Assembly (NCBI GenBank): GCA_007117525.1
Contig: SKGJ01000324.1
Location: forward strand, 1-13,145
Length of the DNA stretch: 13,145 nucleotides
Reading direction: 5' to 3'
Source of the DNA: Alkalimonas sp.
GTDB taxonomy: Bacteria > Pseudomonadota > Gammaproteobacteria > Enterobacterales > Alteromonadaceae
Positions 5,843 to 13,145 of the stretch are shown piece after piece. How positions within the stretch are numbered: position 1 is the stretch's first letter; each line of letters opens with the position of its first letter. A program made the position numbers and the translations under genes. Below the pieces are notes generated by a model. The model made no database searches. It was not told the origin of the DNA and saw nothing but the letters and a program-made list of their open reading frames with translations.

Positions 5843-8668
5843 ATGCACGAAGGTGTGATGAAGGCTTGGCTGGAGTCGTCTCATCTGGGCGGTGGCAACA
5901 TGGCCTATGTTGATGAGCTGTATGAATCCTATTTGGCAGAACCTACCAGCGTAGGGGATGAATGGCGAGAGTTTTTTGCTCAGCTGCCGAAACTTGACGG
6001 CGTCGATTTGGAGGTCCGTCACACGGACATCCGACAGCAATTTGCCGAATTGGCCCGCAACAAACACCGTGAAGTCGTGACGGTGCAGGGTGCTCAGGCG
6101 GCGGATTCCCGTCAGGTGAAGGTACTGCAACTGATTAACTCCTATCGTTTCCGTGGGCATCAGCATGCCCGGTTGGACCCTCTGGATTTATGGAAACAGC
6201 CTCGGGTACGCGATCTGGAACTGTCGTATCACGACTTGTCTGAAGCTGATTACGATACAGAGTTCCATGTTGGATCATTCGCCGGTGGTCCTGAAAAAAT
6301 GAAACTGGGTGATTTGCACAAGGCACTGGAAAAAACCTACTGCGGTTCCATTGGTGCCGAGTACATGCACATCGTTTCGACCGACGAAAAGCGGTGGATC
6401 CAACAGCGGCTTGAGAGCATTCACTCCACACCTTCGTTTGATAAAGAAACCAAGACCCGCATTCTGAAAAACCTGATTGCTGCCGATGGCCTGGAAAAGT
6501 ACCTGGGTTCGAAGTTCCCGGGTGCCAAGCGCTTTGGCCTGGAAGGTGGCGATGCGATGATCCCAATGCTGAAAACCATGATCCACCGTGCTGGGGAGCA
6601 GGGTGCTAAAGATTGTGTGATTGGCATGGCACACCGCGGTCGTTTAAATACCTTAATCAATGTGCTTGGCAAAAATCCATCGGATTTGTTCGATGAGTTT
6701 GCCGGCAAATACACTGTGGTGGGTGCTGGCGATGTGAAGTACCACATGGGCTTCTCGTCCGACTTTGCCACCGCAGGCGGCAATGTCCACCTGGCTTTGG
6801 CCTTTAACCCGTCGCATTTGGAAATTGTGAATCCGGTGGTGATGGGCTCGGTGCGTGCTCGTCTGGATCGCCGTGGTTGCAGCGATGGTACTCAGGCGCT
6901 GCCTATCACCATTCATGGTGACTCGGCCTTTGCCGGTCAGGGCGTGGTGGCGGAGACCTTCAATATTTCGCAAACCCGTGCTTTTAAAGTGGGTGGCACC
7001 GTTCGTATTGTTATCAACAACCAGGTGGGCTTTACCACTTCGAACCGCGAAGATACCCGCTCCACAGAATACTGTACCGATATCGCCAAGATGGTGCAGG
7101 CACCCATCTTCCATGTCAATGGCGACGATCCGGAAGCTGTGGTGCTGGTTTCTCAGCTGGCGGTGGATTACCGCAACACCTTTAAGCACGATGTGGTCAT
7201 CGATCTGGTGTGTTACCGCCGCAATGGTCATAACGAAGCCGATGAGCCGAATGCGACTCAGCCGTTGATGTATCAAAAAATCAAAAAGCATCCAACGCCG
7301 CGTGAACTCTACGCTGATCAACTGCGCCGTGAAGGCTTGCTGAACGATGACGATGTCAAAGCCATGATGGATGGCTACCGCGATGCACTCGACAAAGGCG
7401 ACTGCGTGGTGGATGAGTGGCGTCAGATGGACCACACCAGCTCGGTGGATTGGACCCCATTCTTAAATCACGATTGGGACAGTGCATACGATGCCAGCAT
7501 GCCACTGGAGCAGTTGGTAGCGCTGGGTGAGCGTGCCATCGATATTCCGGCCAGTCATACGTTGCAGCGCCAGGTTGGCCGGGTGTACGAAGACCGTGCC
7601 AAGATGTTGAAAGGCGATAAGAAAATTGATTGGGGTTTTGCTGAAATTCTGGCCTATGCCTCTGTTGTCGATGAAGGCAGCCGTATCCGTATTGTTGGGC
7701 AGGACTCTGGCCGTGGTACTTTCTTCCATCGCCATGCGGTGCTGCACAATCAGACCGATGGCAGTACCTATGTGCCACTGGAGCACATCTCAGATAAACA
7801 AGGCCCTTTCCAGGTGTACGATTCGGCTTTGTCGGAAGAAGCCGTATTGGCATTTGAGTATGGCTATGCCACCGCTGAGCCACGTGCATTGGTGATCTGG
7901 GAAGGCCAGTTCGGTGATTTTGCCAACGGTGCTCAGGTGGTGATTGACCAGTTCCTTAGCTCGGGTGAGCAAAAGTGGGGACGTTTGTGTGGCCTGACCC
8001 TGTTGTTGCCGCACGGTTATGAAGGGCAGGGGCCTGAGCACTCGTCAGCCCGTTTGGAGCGTTTCCTACAGCTTTGTGCCGATCACAACATGCAAGTCTG
8101 CATACCGACCACGCCGGCGCAGGTCTTTAACATGATCCGCCGTCAGCAAGTGCGGCCAATGCGTCGCCCTTTGATAGTGATGTCACCCAAATCCTTGCTG
8201 CGTCATCCGTTGGCCACCTCCACCCTGGAAGAGCTGGCTTCTGGCCGCTACTACAATGTGATTGGTGAAATTGACGACATCAAACCGGCTGATGTGAAGC
8301 GGGTGGTATTCTGCAGTGGTAAAGTGTATTACGAGCTGCTGGAAGAACGCCGTAAGCGTGAGATCACCGATATCGCCATCATCCGGGTTGAGCAGCTCTA
8401 CCCATTCCCGCACGATGAAATGGCGCAAATTTTGTCCCAGTACAGCCATGTCACCGACTACGTCTGGTGTCAGGAAGAGCCACAAAACCAGGGCGCCTGG
8501 TATTGCAGTCAACACCACTTCCGTCATGCCATTGGTAAAGCTGGTTATCTGACGTACGCTGGTCGTGAAGCTTCGTCTTCACCGGCTGTTGGCTATTTGT
8601 CTGTGCACAACAAACAGCAGCAAGCACTGATCAACGATGCTCTGACGCTGAATCACGAGGAAAAGTAA
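5843..8668 (+). CDS. sucA: 2-oxoglutarate dehydrogenase E1 component
   Basis: Thiamine diphosphate-dependent E1 of the 2-oxoglutarate dehydrogenase complex. It decarboxylates 2-oxoglutarate and transfers the succinyl group to the lipoyl arm of SucB. The product is 941 residues (E. coli 933). The N-terminal [10 protein letters not shown]...[10 protein letters not shown] segment is typical of OGDH E1 and probably contacts the E2/E3 partners. [14 protein letters not shown] follows at about 101-114, GMAHRGRLN with His264, [16 protein letters not shown] (about 316-331), and the ThDP-Mg motif GDSAF...INNQ (Asp360, Asn393). The C-terminal transketolase half carries [37 protein letters not shown] and [12 protein letters not shown], all as in the family. 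AAGGGA 7 bases before the ATG is a good ribosome site. The stop overlaps the sucB start by one base. Confidence 0.98.
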   Translation: MHEGVMKAWLESSHLGGGNMAYVDELYESYLAEPTSVGDEWREFFAQLPKLDGVDLEVRHTDIRQQFAELARNKHREVVTVQGAQAADSRQVKVLQLINSYRFRGHQHARLDPLDLWKQPRVRDLELSYHDLSEADYDTEFHVGSFAGGPEKMKLGDLHKALEKTYCGSIGAEYMHIVSTDEKRWIQQRLESIHSTPSFDKETKTRILKNLIAADGLEKYLGSKFPGAKRFGLEGGDAMIPMLKTMIHRAGEQGAKDCVIGMAHRGRLNTLINVLGKNPSDLFDEFAGKYTVVGAGDVKYHMGFSSDFATAGGNVHLALAFNPSHLEIVNPVVMGSVRARLDRRGCSDGTQALPITIHGDSAFAGQGVVAETFNISQTRAFKVGGTVRIVINNQVGFTTSNREDTRSTEYCTDIAKMVQAPIFHVNGDDPEAVVLVSQLAVDYRNTFKHDVVIDLVCYRRNGHNEADEPNATQPLMYQKIKKHPTPRELYADQLRREGLLNDDDVKAMMDGYRDALDKGDCVVDEWRQMDHTSSVDWTPFLNHDWDSAYDASMPLEQLVALGERAIDIPASHTLQRQVGRVYEDRAKMLKGDKKIDWGFAEILAYASVVDEGSRIRIVGQDSGRGTFFHRHAVLHNQTDGSTYVPLEHISDKQGPFQVYDSALSEEAVLAFEYGYATAEPRALVIWEGQFGDFANGAQVVIDQFLSSGEQKWGRLCGLTLLLPHGYEGQGPEHSSARLERFLQLCADHNMQVCIPTTPAQVFNMIRRQQVRPMRRPLIVMSPKSLLRHPLATSTLEELASGRYYNVIGEIDDIKPADVKRVVFCSGKVYYELLEERRKREITDIAIIRVEQLYPFPHDEMAQILSQYSHVTDYVWCQEEPQNQGAWYCSQHHFRHAIGKAGYLTYAGREASSSPAVGYLSVHNKQQQALINDALTLNHEEK

Positions 8669-10197
8669 TGGCGGATATTAAAGTACCAGTCCTGCCCGAG
8701 TCGGTTGCTGATGCAACTGTGGCCAAGTGGCATGTGGCGGAAGGCGATTCGGTCAGCCGCGATCAAATCGTGGTGGACATTGAAACAGATAAAGTGGTGC
8801 TGGAAGTCGCGGCTCCGGAAGATGGGGTTATTGAGTCCATCCAGCATCAGGAAGGTGATACCGTCACCGCCGAGCAAGTTTTAGCAACATTGGGTGCTGG
8901 TGGTAAAGCCGCTGGCACTGAAAACGCTTCTGCAGCTGGTGAAGATGCACCAGCGCAATCCTCTCAAACTGAACAATCCGCAAAAGGTGAACAAGTGGAC
9001 ATTCAAGTACCTGTACTTCCTGAATCCGTAGCTGATGCAACCATCGCCACCTGGCATGTTAAGCCAGGGGAAGCTGTGACCCGCGACCAGGTCCTGGTCG
9101 ATATTGAAACCGACAAAGTGGTACTGGAAGTGGTCGCTCAGGCCGATGGTGTGATGGGCGAGATCCTGGAAGATACCGGCGCGACCGTTCAGGCTGAGCA
9201 GGTGATTGGTAAGCTGGAAGCCGGTGCGGCCCCAGCCAAGTCTGAAAGCAAATCAGACGCCAAAGCTGAAAGCAAAACTGAAAGCAAAGCCGACGCAGCT
9301 GACGAGGGCAGCGACGATGCGCTGAGCCCGTCGGTCCGTCGACTGATTGCCGAAAAAGGTCTGGATGCCAGCAAAATTAAAGGCAGTGGCAAGAATGGCC
9401 GCGTTACCAAAGAAGATGTGGAAAAACACCTGGCTTCTGCTGGTAGCAAAGATGCTGCCAAGCCTGCGGCTGCAGCGCCTGCGCCTGTTAGTGGCGATCG
9501 GACCCAGAAGCGTGTGCCGATGACGCGGCTGCGCAAAACCATTGCCAACCGCCTGCTGGATGCGAAAAACTCCACCGCCATGCTGACGACTTTCAACGAA
9601 GTCAACATGAAGCCAATTATGGATCTGCGCAAGCAGTACCAGGAGGTTTTCGAGAAGCGCCATGGCATTCGCTTAGGCTTTATGTCCTTCTACGTCAAAG
9701 CCGTAACCGAAGCTTTGAAGCGCTTCCCGGAAGTCAACGCTTGCATCGACGGTGACGATATCGTTTACCACAACTACTTTGACATCAGCATTGCGGTTTC
9801 AACGCCGCGCGGCCTGGTCACGCCGGTACTGCGTGACTGCGACAAGATGAACCTGGCTGAAAGTGAAAAAGCCATCAAAGATTTGGCCATCAAGGGCCGC
9901 GATGGCAAATTGTCGATGGATGATCTGCAAGGCGGTAATTTCACCATCACCAACGGTGGTGTTTTTGGTTCCCTGATGTCCACCCCCATCATCAACCCAC
10001 CACAATCTGCTATCCTTGGTATGCATAAGATCCAGGATCGTGCCATGGTGGTGGATGGCAAGATTGAGATCCTGCCAATGATGTATCTGGCGCTGTCGTA
10101 CGATCACCGCATCATCGATGGCAAAGAGTCGGTCGGTTTCCTGGTAACCATTAAAGAGTTGCTGGAAGACCCAACCCGTATCTTGCTGGATATCTAA
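8668..10197 (+). CDS. sucB: Dihydrolipoyl succinyltransferase (E2 of 2-oxoglutarate dehydrogenase) with two lipoyl domains
   Basis: E2 core of the 2-oxoglutarate dehydrogenase complex, moving the succinyl group from SucA to CoA on swinging lipoyl arms. The product is 509 residues, about 100 more than E. coli SucB (405), because the lipoyl domain is duplicated: domain 1 at about 3-78 with lipoyl Lys42, domain 2 at about 111-186 with Lys150, both in [11 protein letters not shown]. My ungapped alignment gives 50 identities in 76 positions. A charged Ser/Glu/Lys/Ala linker (about 187-216) follows, then the E3/E1-binding domain (about 219-254, [14 protein letters not shown]) and the acyltransferase domain (about 280-509) with SYDHRIIDG, catalytic His480 and Asp484. 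LPESVADAT and the C-terminus fit SucB rather than the pyruvate E2 (AceF). GAGG lies 7 bases before the ATG. No lpd gene follows. Confidence 0.97.
   Translation: MADIKVPVLPESVADATVAKWHVAEGDSVSRDQIVVDIETDKVVLEVAAPEDGVIESIQHQEGDTVTAEQVLATLGAGGKAAGTENASAAGEDAPAQSSQTEQSAKGEQVDIQVPVLPESVADATIATWHVKPGEAVTRDQVLVDIETDKVVLEVVAQADGVMGEILEDTGATVQAEQVIGKLEAGAAPAKSESKSDAKAESKTESKADAADEGSDDALSPSVRRLIAEKGLDASKIKGSGKNGRVTKEDVEKHLASAGSKDAAKPAAAAPAPVSGDRTQKRVPMTRLRKTIANRLLDAKNSTAMLTTFNEVNMKPIMDLRKQYQEVFEKRHGIRLGFMSFYVKAVTEALKRFPEVNACIDGDDIVYHNYFDISIAVSTPRGLVTPVLRDCDKMNLAESEKAIKDLAIKGRDGKLSMDDLQGGNFTITNGGVFGSLMSTPIINPPQSAILGMHKIQDRAMVVDGKIEILPMMYLALSYDHRIIDGKESVGFLVTIKELLEDPTRILLDI
9242..9288 (+). repeat. 12-base in-frame repeats in the SucB linker
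   Basis: CTGAAAGCAAA occurs exactly three times (9242-9252, 9266-9276, 9278-9288), at offsets of 24 and 12 bases. The spacing is a multiple of 12, so each copy encodes the same ESK triplet within a four-residue repeat ([16 protein letters not shown]). It forms the flexible linker between the second lipoyl domain and the binding domain. Such a repeat could expand or contract by slippage without shifting the frame. Confidence 0.7.
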
Positions 10198-10208
10198 CAA
10201 CTGCAACC

Positions 10209-10230
10209 GGGTTAAAGCTTGCTTTAACCT
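10209..10230 (+). other. Hairpin 1 downstream of sucB
   Basis: GGTTAAAGC (10210-10218) and GCTTTAACC (10221-10229) are exact inverted copies, extended by one G-T pair. In RNA this gives a stem of about eight or nine pairs closed by a CUUG tetraloop. It begins 11 bases after the sucB stop. No U-tract follows, so it is more likely a 3'-end stabiliser or processing barrier than a terminator. Confidence 0.55.
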
Positions 10231-10241
10231 TCAGCGGTCAT

Positions 10242-10267
10242 GCGAGCAGTCCCTGGTGACTGCTCGC
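10242..10267 (+). terminator. Hairpin 2, possible weak terminator or attenuator before sucC
   Basis: GCGAGCAGTC (10242-10251) and GACTGCTCGC (10258-10267) form a perfect 10-bp, GC-rich stem with a 6-base loop, extendable by two more pairs. It is followed by GTCGTTTTGG, so the U-run is only four bases and starts four bases after the stem. It may terminate a fraction of transcripts after sucB and lower sucCD expression from the long transcript. The poor U-tract keeps confidence moderate. Confidence 0.45.
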
Positions 10268-10271
10268 GTCG

Positions 10272-10292
10272 TTTTGGCTTGTTATGCCAAAA
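10272..10292 (+). other. Hairpin 3 before sucC
   Basis: TTTTGGC (10272-10278) and GCCAAAA (10286-10292) are exact inverted copies with a 7-base loop. Its first arm supplies the T-run that follows hairpin 2, so its folding could affect any termination there. It is the third inverted repeat in about 85 bases. Confidence 0.4.
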
Positions 10293-10329
10293 AAATGCGA
10301 AATAATGCTGCAGTCAGACGTATGTAGCA

Positions 10330-10358
10330 TTCCGAATCAGGCAGTGAAGCGCTATACT
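10330..10358 (+). promoter_or_regulatory. Candidate internal promoter for sucCD
   Basis: TATACT (10353-10358, 5 of 6) lies 17 bases after TTCCGA (10330-10335, 3 of 6), with a transcript start near 10365 and a leader of about 60 bases. A second candidate further upstream, TTGTTA (10279-10284) with AATAAT (10301-10306) at 16-base spacing, has the better combined match. Either would allow sucCD transcription beyond the hairpins. Neither is compelling alone. Confidence 0.35.
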
Positions 10359-10426
10359 ATGCGCCGATCTGTAGGTCAGGCTGTGCCATTAGGCCAGCTT
10401 TCATTCATAAAGAACGGAAAATAGCC

Positions 10427-11593
10427 ATGAATTTGCACGAGTATCAGGCAAAACAGCTGTTCCGCGAGTACGGGTTACCAGTCTCTGAAGGCTTTGCGGA
10501 GGAAACTCCTCAGGCTGCTGCTGAAGCTGCAGACCGTATTGGTGGCAATCGCTGGGTCGTTAAAGCACAGGTTCACGCTGGTGGCCGCGGTAAAGCGGGT
10601 GGTGTGAAACTGGTTTCTTCCAAAGAAGAAATTCGTAATTTTGCGCAGCACTGGCTGGGCAAAAACCTGGTGACCTACCAAACTGATGAGAAAGGCCAAC
10701 CGGTCAGCAAAATCCTGGTTGAGTCTTGCACCGATATCGAGAAAGAACTCTATTTGGGTGCTGTGGTCGATCGCTCCAGCCGTCGTATTGTCTTCATGGC
10801 ATCGACCGAAGGCGGTGTGGACATCGAGAAAGTGGCTGAAGAAACCCCGGAAAAAATTATCAAGGTTGCGGTGGATCCTTTGGTGGGTGCTCAGCCTTTC
10901 CAGGCGCGTGAAATTGGTTTCAAACTGGGCTTAACCCCAGAGCAAATCAAGCAATTCACTAAAATTTACCTGGGTCTGGCACAGATGTTCGTTGATCTGG
11001 ACATTGCGCTGATCGAAGTGAACCCTCTGGTGATCACCTCTGCTGGCAACCTGCACTGTCTGGATGCCAAGCTGGTCGTTGACAGCAATGCGCTGTACCG
11101 TCAGCCAAAGCTGCGTGATTTCCACGATCCATCGCAGGAAGACGAGCGTGAAGCCCGTGCTGCTCAGTGGGAACTGAACTACGTAGCACTCGAAGGCAAC
11201 ATCGGCTGTATGGTGAATGGTGCTGGTTTGGCCATGGGCACCATGGACATCGTCAAGCTGAGCGGCGGTAAGCCGGCTAACTTCCTGGATGTTGGCGGTG
11301 GCGCGACCAAAGAGCGTGTTTCTGAAGCCTTTAAAATCATCCTGTCGGATTCTGCTGTGAAAGCTGTGTTCGTCAATATCTTCGGTGGCATTGTGCGCTG
11401 TGACATGATCGCAGAAGGCATCATCGGTGCTGTGGAAGAAGTGGGTGTCAATGTGCCTGTAGTGGTTCGCTTAGAAGGCAACAATGCCGATCTGGGCGCG
11501 AAGAAGCTGCAAGACAGCGGTCTGAACATCATTGCAGCCAACTCACTGAGCGAAGCGGCTCAGGCTGTCGTTAAAGCTGCAGGAGGCAACTAA
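10427..11593 (+). CDS. sucC: Succinyl-CoA synthetase beta subunit (ADP-forming type)
   Basis: Nucleotide-binding subunit of succinyl-CoA synthetase, which converts succinyl-CoA, ADP or GDP and phosphate into succinate, ATP or GTP and CoA. It has 388 residues, as in E. coli, beginning [12 protein letters not shown]. The ATP-grasp part shows Lys46 and GRGKAGG (53-59), with Glu99, Glu107, and metal ligands Asn199 and Asp213 at E. coli positions. The C-terminal ligase domain carries [19 protein letters not shown] and [11 protein letters not shown]. The ribosome site is modest (GGA, 8 bases before the ATG). It is separated from sucB by 229 bases with hairpins and candidate promoters, and overlaps sucD by one base. 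Confidence 0.98.
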   Translation: MNLHEYQAKQLFREYGLPVSEGFAEETPQAAAEAADRIGGNRWVVKAQVHAGGRGKAGGVKLVSSKEEIRNFAQHWLGKNLVTYQTDEKGQPVSKILVESCTDIEKELYLGAVVDRSSRRIVFMASTEGGVDIEKVAEETPEKIIKVAVDPLVGAQPFQAREIGFKLGLTPEQIKQFTKIYLGLAQMFVDLDIALIEVNPLVITSAGNLHCLDAKLVVDSNALYRQPKLRDFHDPSQEDEREARAAQWELNYVALEGNIGCMVNGAGLAMGTMDIVKLSGGKPANFLDVGGGATKERVSEAFKIILSDSAVKAVFVNIFGGIVRCDMIAEGIIGAVEEVGVNVPVVVRLEGNNADLGAKKLQDSGLNIIAANSLSEAAQAVVKAAGGN

Positions 11594-12465
11594 TGAGCAT
11601 TCTGATTAACAAAGACACCAAGGTGATCTGTCAGGGTTTCACTGGCAGCCAGGGCACTTTCCACTCCACGCAAGCTATCGAGTACGGTACGCAGATGGTC
11701 GGTGGTGTCAGCCCGGGTAAAGGTGGTTCTACCCATCTGGGCCTGCCGGTATTCAACACCGTGCGTGAAGCGGTAGAAGCCACAGGCGCCACTGCGACTG
11801 TGATCTACGTGCCAGCACCATTTTGTAAAGATGCCATTGTGGAAGCAGCTGATGCGGGTATTGAGCTGATCGTTTGTATCACTGAAGGTATCCCGACCAT
11901 CGACATGCTGTTTGCCAAAGAGTACATCGACCGTAAAGGCGTGCGGATGATTGGTCCAAACTGCCCGGGCGTGATCACGCCGGACGAGTGCAAAATCGGC
12001 ATCATGCCAGGCCATATCCACAAAGCCGGTAAAGTGGGCATCGTTTCTCGCTCTGGTACCCTGACCTATGAAGCGGTCAAGCAAACCACCGACGAAGGCT
12101 TTGGCCAGTCGACTTGTGTTGGTATTGGTGGTGACCCAATCCCAGGCTCAAACTTCATCGACATCCTGAAGTTGTTCCAGGACGATCCGAAAACCGAAGC
12201 CATCGTGATGATCGGTGAAATCGGTGGTACCGCAGAAGAAGAAGCGGCTGCTTACATCAAAGAGCATGTGACCAAGCCTGTGGTTTCTTACATTGCTGGT
12301 GTGACCGCTCCTCCGGGTAAGCGGATGGGCCACGCTGGTGCCATCATTTCTGGTGGTAAAGGCACTGCCGATGATAAGTTCCGCGCGCTGGAAGACGCTG
12401 GTGTTAAAACTGTGCGCTCCCTGGCCGATATCGGCAAAGCACTGCGTGAACTGACTGGTTGGTAA
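11593..12465 (+). CDS. sucD: Succinyl-CoA synthetase alpha subunit
   Basis: CoA-binding subunit of succinyl-CoA synthetase, carrying the histidine that is transiently phosphorylated during catalysis. It has 290 residues (E. coli 289). The N-terminal CoA-binding fold includes [11 protein letters not shown] (about 15-25) and [12 protein letters not shown] (39-50). [12 protein letters not shown] sits at about 119-130, [10 protein letters not shown] at 151-160, and the active-site His247 lies in [17 protein letters not shown]. The start codon overlaps the sucC stop (TAATG), with AGGAGG 6 bases ahead, a strong site that fits equal production of the two subunits. It is the last gene of the operon; a strong terminator begins 17 bases after its stop. 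Confidence 0.98.
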   Translation: MSILINKDTKVICQGFTGSQGTFHSTQAIEYGTQMVGGVSPGKGGSTHLGLPVFNTVREAVEATGATATVIYVPAPFCKDAIVEAADAGIELIVCITEGIPTIDMLFAKEYIDRKGVRMIGPNCPGVITPDECKIGIMPGHIHKAGKVGIVSRSGTLTYEAVKQTTDEGFGQSTCVGIGGDPIPGSNFIDILKLFQDDPKTEAIVMIGEIGGTAEEEAAAYIKEHVTKPVVSYIAGVTAPPGKRMGHAGAIISGGKGTADDKFRALEDAGVKTVRSLADIGKALRELTGW

Positions 12466-12481
12466 GCTGACGCTTTGTTTT

Positions 12482-12510
12482 AAAAACCCGCTGACTCAGC
12501 GGGTTTTTTT
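12482..12510 (+). terminator. Intrinsic terminator of the sdh-suc operon
   Basis: ACCCGCTG and CAGCGGGT form a GC-rich stem around a 3-base loop (12494-12496), extended by A-T pairs from A5 (12482-12486), and followed by seven T residues (12504-12510). It lies just after the sucD stop and before the glnS promoter, a textbook Rho-independent terminator. The A-run on the opposite side means it could in principle act in both directions. Confidence 0.95.
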
Positions 12511-12553
12511 ATTGCGCATATTGGTCTCTGAGAATAGCCAGCGTGAATGCAGG

Positions 12554-12562
12554 TGGTATAAT
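12554..12562 (+). promoter_or_regulatory. glnS promoter with extended -10
   Basis: TGGTATAAT contains a perfect TATAAT (12557-12562) preceded by the TG of an extended -10 element. The -35 position at 17-base spacing (ATAGCC) is poor, which extended -10 promoters tolerate. Transcription would begin near 12569, about 44 bases before the glnS ATG and downstream of the operon terminator, so glnS is an independent unit. Confidence 0.6.
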
Positions 12563-12576
12563 GCCGGTATTCATCT

Positions 12577-12594
12577 ACTGCCAAGGCAGTTTTT
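12577..12594 (+). other. Small hairpin with T-run in the glnS leader
   Basis: ACTGCC (12577-12582) and GGCAGT (12585-12590) are inverted copies around AA; in RNA the stem would be five pairs with a CAAG loop. T residues run from 12590 to 12594. It lies between the promoter and the ribosome site (GAGGGA, 12597-12602). It resembles a miniature terminator but may instead be a 5'-end stem that protects the message. Confidence 0.4.
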
Positions 12595-12612
12595 CAGAGG
12601 GAATTCATCACT

Positions 12613-13145
12613 ATGGCGGACGTCGAACATCGCCCCAGCAATTTTATTCGTCAAATCATTGATAAAGACTTAGCCAGTGGCAAGCACAGCTCGGTGCATA
12701 CCCGTTTTCCGCCAGAGCCCAATGGCTTTTTGCACATTGGCCATGCCAAGTCCATATGCCTGAACTTTGGCATCGCCGATGATTATCAGGGCAGCTGCAA
12801 TTTGCGCTTTGACGATACCAACCCGGAAAAAGAGAACATCGACTTTGTGCACTCCATCCAGCAGGATGTGAAATGGCTGGGTTTTGACTGGCAAGAGCCG
12901 GTGCATTATTCCTCGGATTATTTCGACCAGTTGTATGGCTTTGCTGTGGAGTTGATAAACAAAGGCCTGGCCTATGTTTGTTACTTAAATGCGGAAGAAA
13001 TGCGCGAGTACCGTGGCAGCCTGACCAAGCCAGGCAAGCACAGCCCGACCCGTGATACTTCGCCGGCAGAGAACCTCGCATTGTTTGAGAAAATGCGGGC
13101 CGGTGGCTTTAAAGAAGGGGAGTGCTCGCTGCGAGCCAAAATCGA
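12613..13145 (+). CDS. glnS: Glutaminyl-tRNA synthetase, N-terminal part (partial)
   Basis: Class I aminoacyl-tRNA synthetase that charges tRNA-Gln with glutamine. The first 177 residues are in the window and the gene runs off the right edge. It opens with [25 protein letters not shown] in E. coli GlnS style (positions 7-31), followed by the class I signature [15 protein letters not shown], with HIGH at residues 41-44. [35 protein letters not shown] and [17 protein letters not shown] are further GlnS-specific blocks, which separates it from the related glutamyl-tRNA synthetase. The KMSKS-like loop and anticodon domain lie beyond the window. The ATG at 12613 is preceded by GAGGGA at slightly long spacing (about 10 bases). 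It has its own extended -10 promoter. Confidence 0.97.
   Translation, partial: MADVEHRPSNFIRQIIDKDLASGKHSSVHTRFPPEPNGFLHIGHAKSICLNFGIADDYQGSCNLRFDDTNPEKENIDFVHSIQQDVKWLGFDWQEPVHYSSDYFDQLYGFAVELINKGLAYVCYLNAEEMREYRGSLTKPGKHSPTRDTSPAENLALFEKMRAGGFKEGECSLRAKI

Noticed and set aside
6653..7435. 260-codon minus-strand open frame inside sucA
   Set aside because: It lies entirely antisense to a highly conserved coding region. Its composition follows from sucA codon usage and shows no domain.
8668..10197. Pyruvate dehydrogenase E2 (AceF) instead of SucB, because of the two lipoyl domains
   Set aside because: The LPESVADAT and [17 protein letters not shown] motifs, and the place between sucA and sucC, identify it as SucB.

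Overview
The window is a stretch of gammaproteobacterial chromosome carrying most of the TCA-cycle genes. Every enzyme is full length and aligns almost residue for residue with its Escherichia coli counterpart; GltA, SdhA, SdhD and SucC keep the E. coli numbering of catalytic residues. The layout (gltA divergent from sdhCDAB-sucAB-sucCD, then glnS, with a CsdE/SufE-family gene behind gltA) and the moderate GC content point to a non-enteric, probably free-living gammaproteobacterium. I cannot place the genus. I see no mobile element, CRISPR array, tRNA or rRNA.

Left part, minus strand (1-2138). The 5' end of a small kinase-like gene runs off the left edge. Next comes a csdE/sufE-type sulfur-acceptor gene, then gltA (citrate synthase). 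gltA ends at a clear intrinsic terminator, and csdE appears to have its own promoter just beyond it. The kinase-like gene has a perfect TATAAT box preceded by a 7-4-7 direct repeat.

Divergent control region (2139-2510). About 370 bases separate gltA from sdhC. They hold a candidate promoter for each side, a perfect 18-bp palindrome on the gltA side and a leader hairpin upstream of sdhC. No gene is supported here.

Main operon, plus strand (2511-12465). sdhC, sdhD, sdhA and sdhB (succinate dehydrogenase) are packed with overlaps or very short gaps. A 111-base gap with a GC hairpin at the sdhB stop leads to sucA and sucB (E1 and E2 of 2-oxoglutarate dehydrogenase, overlapping by one base). A 229-base gap with three successive hairpins and candidate promoters leads to sucC and sucD (succinyl-CoA synthetase, also overlapping by one base). 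A strong terminator closes the unit. Together the proteins carry 2-oxoglutarate to succinyl-CoA, succinate and fumarate, while GltA feeds the cycle from acetyl-CoA and oxaloacetate. The E3 gene (lpd) is not here.

Right edge. glnS (glutaminyl-tRNA synthetase) starts behind its own extended -10 promoter and is cut by the window end.

This is largely an ordinary core-metabolism region. The most distinctive feature is SucB, which carries two tandem lipoyl domains and an unusual charged repeat linker instead of the single lipoyl domain of E. coli SucB. Several untested regulatory structures in the gaps are reported separately.
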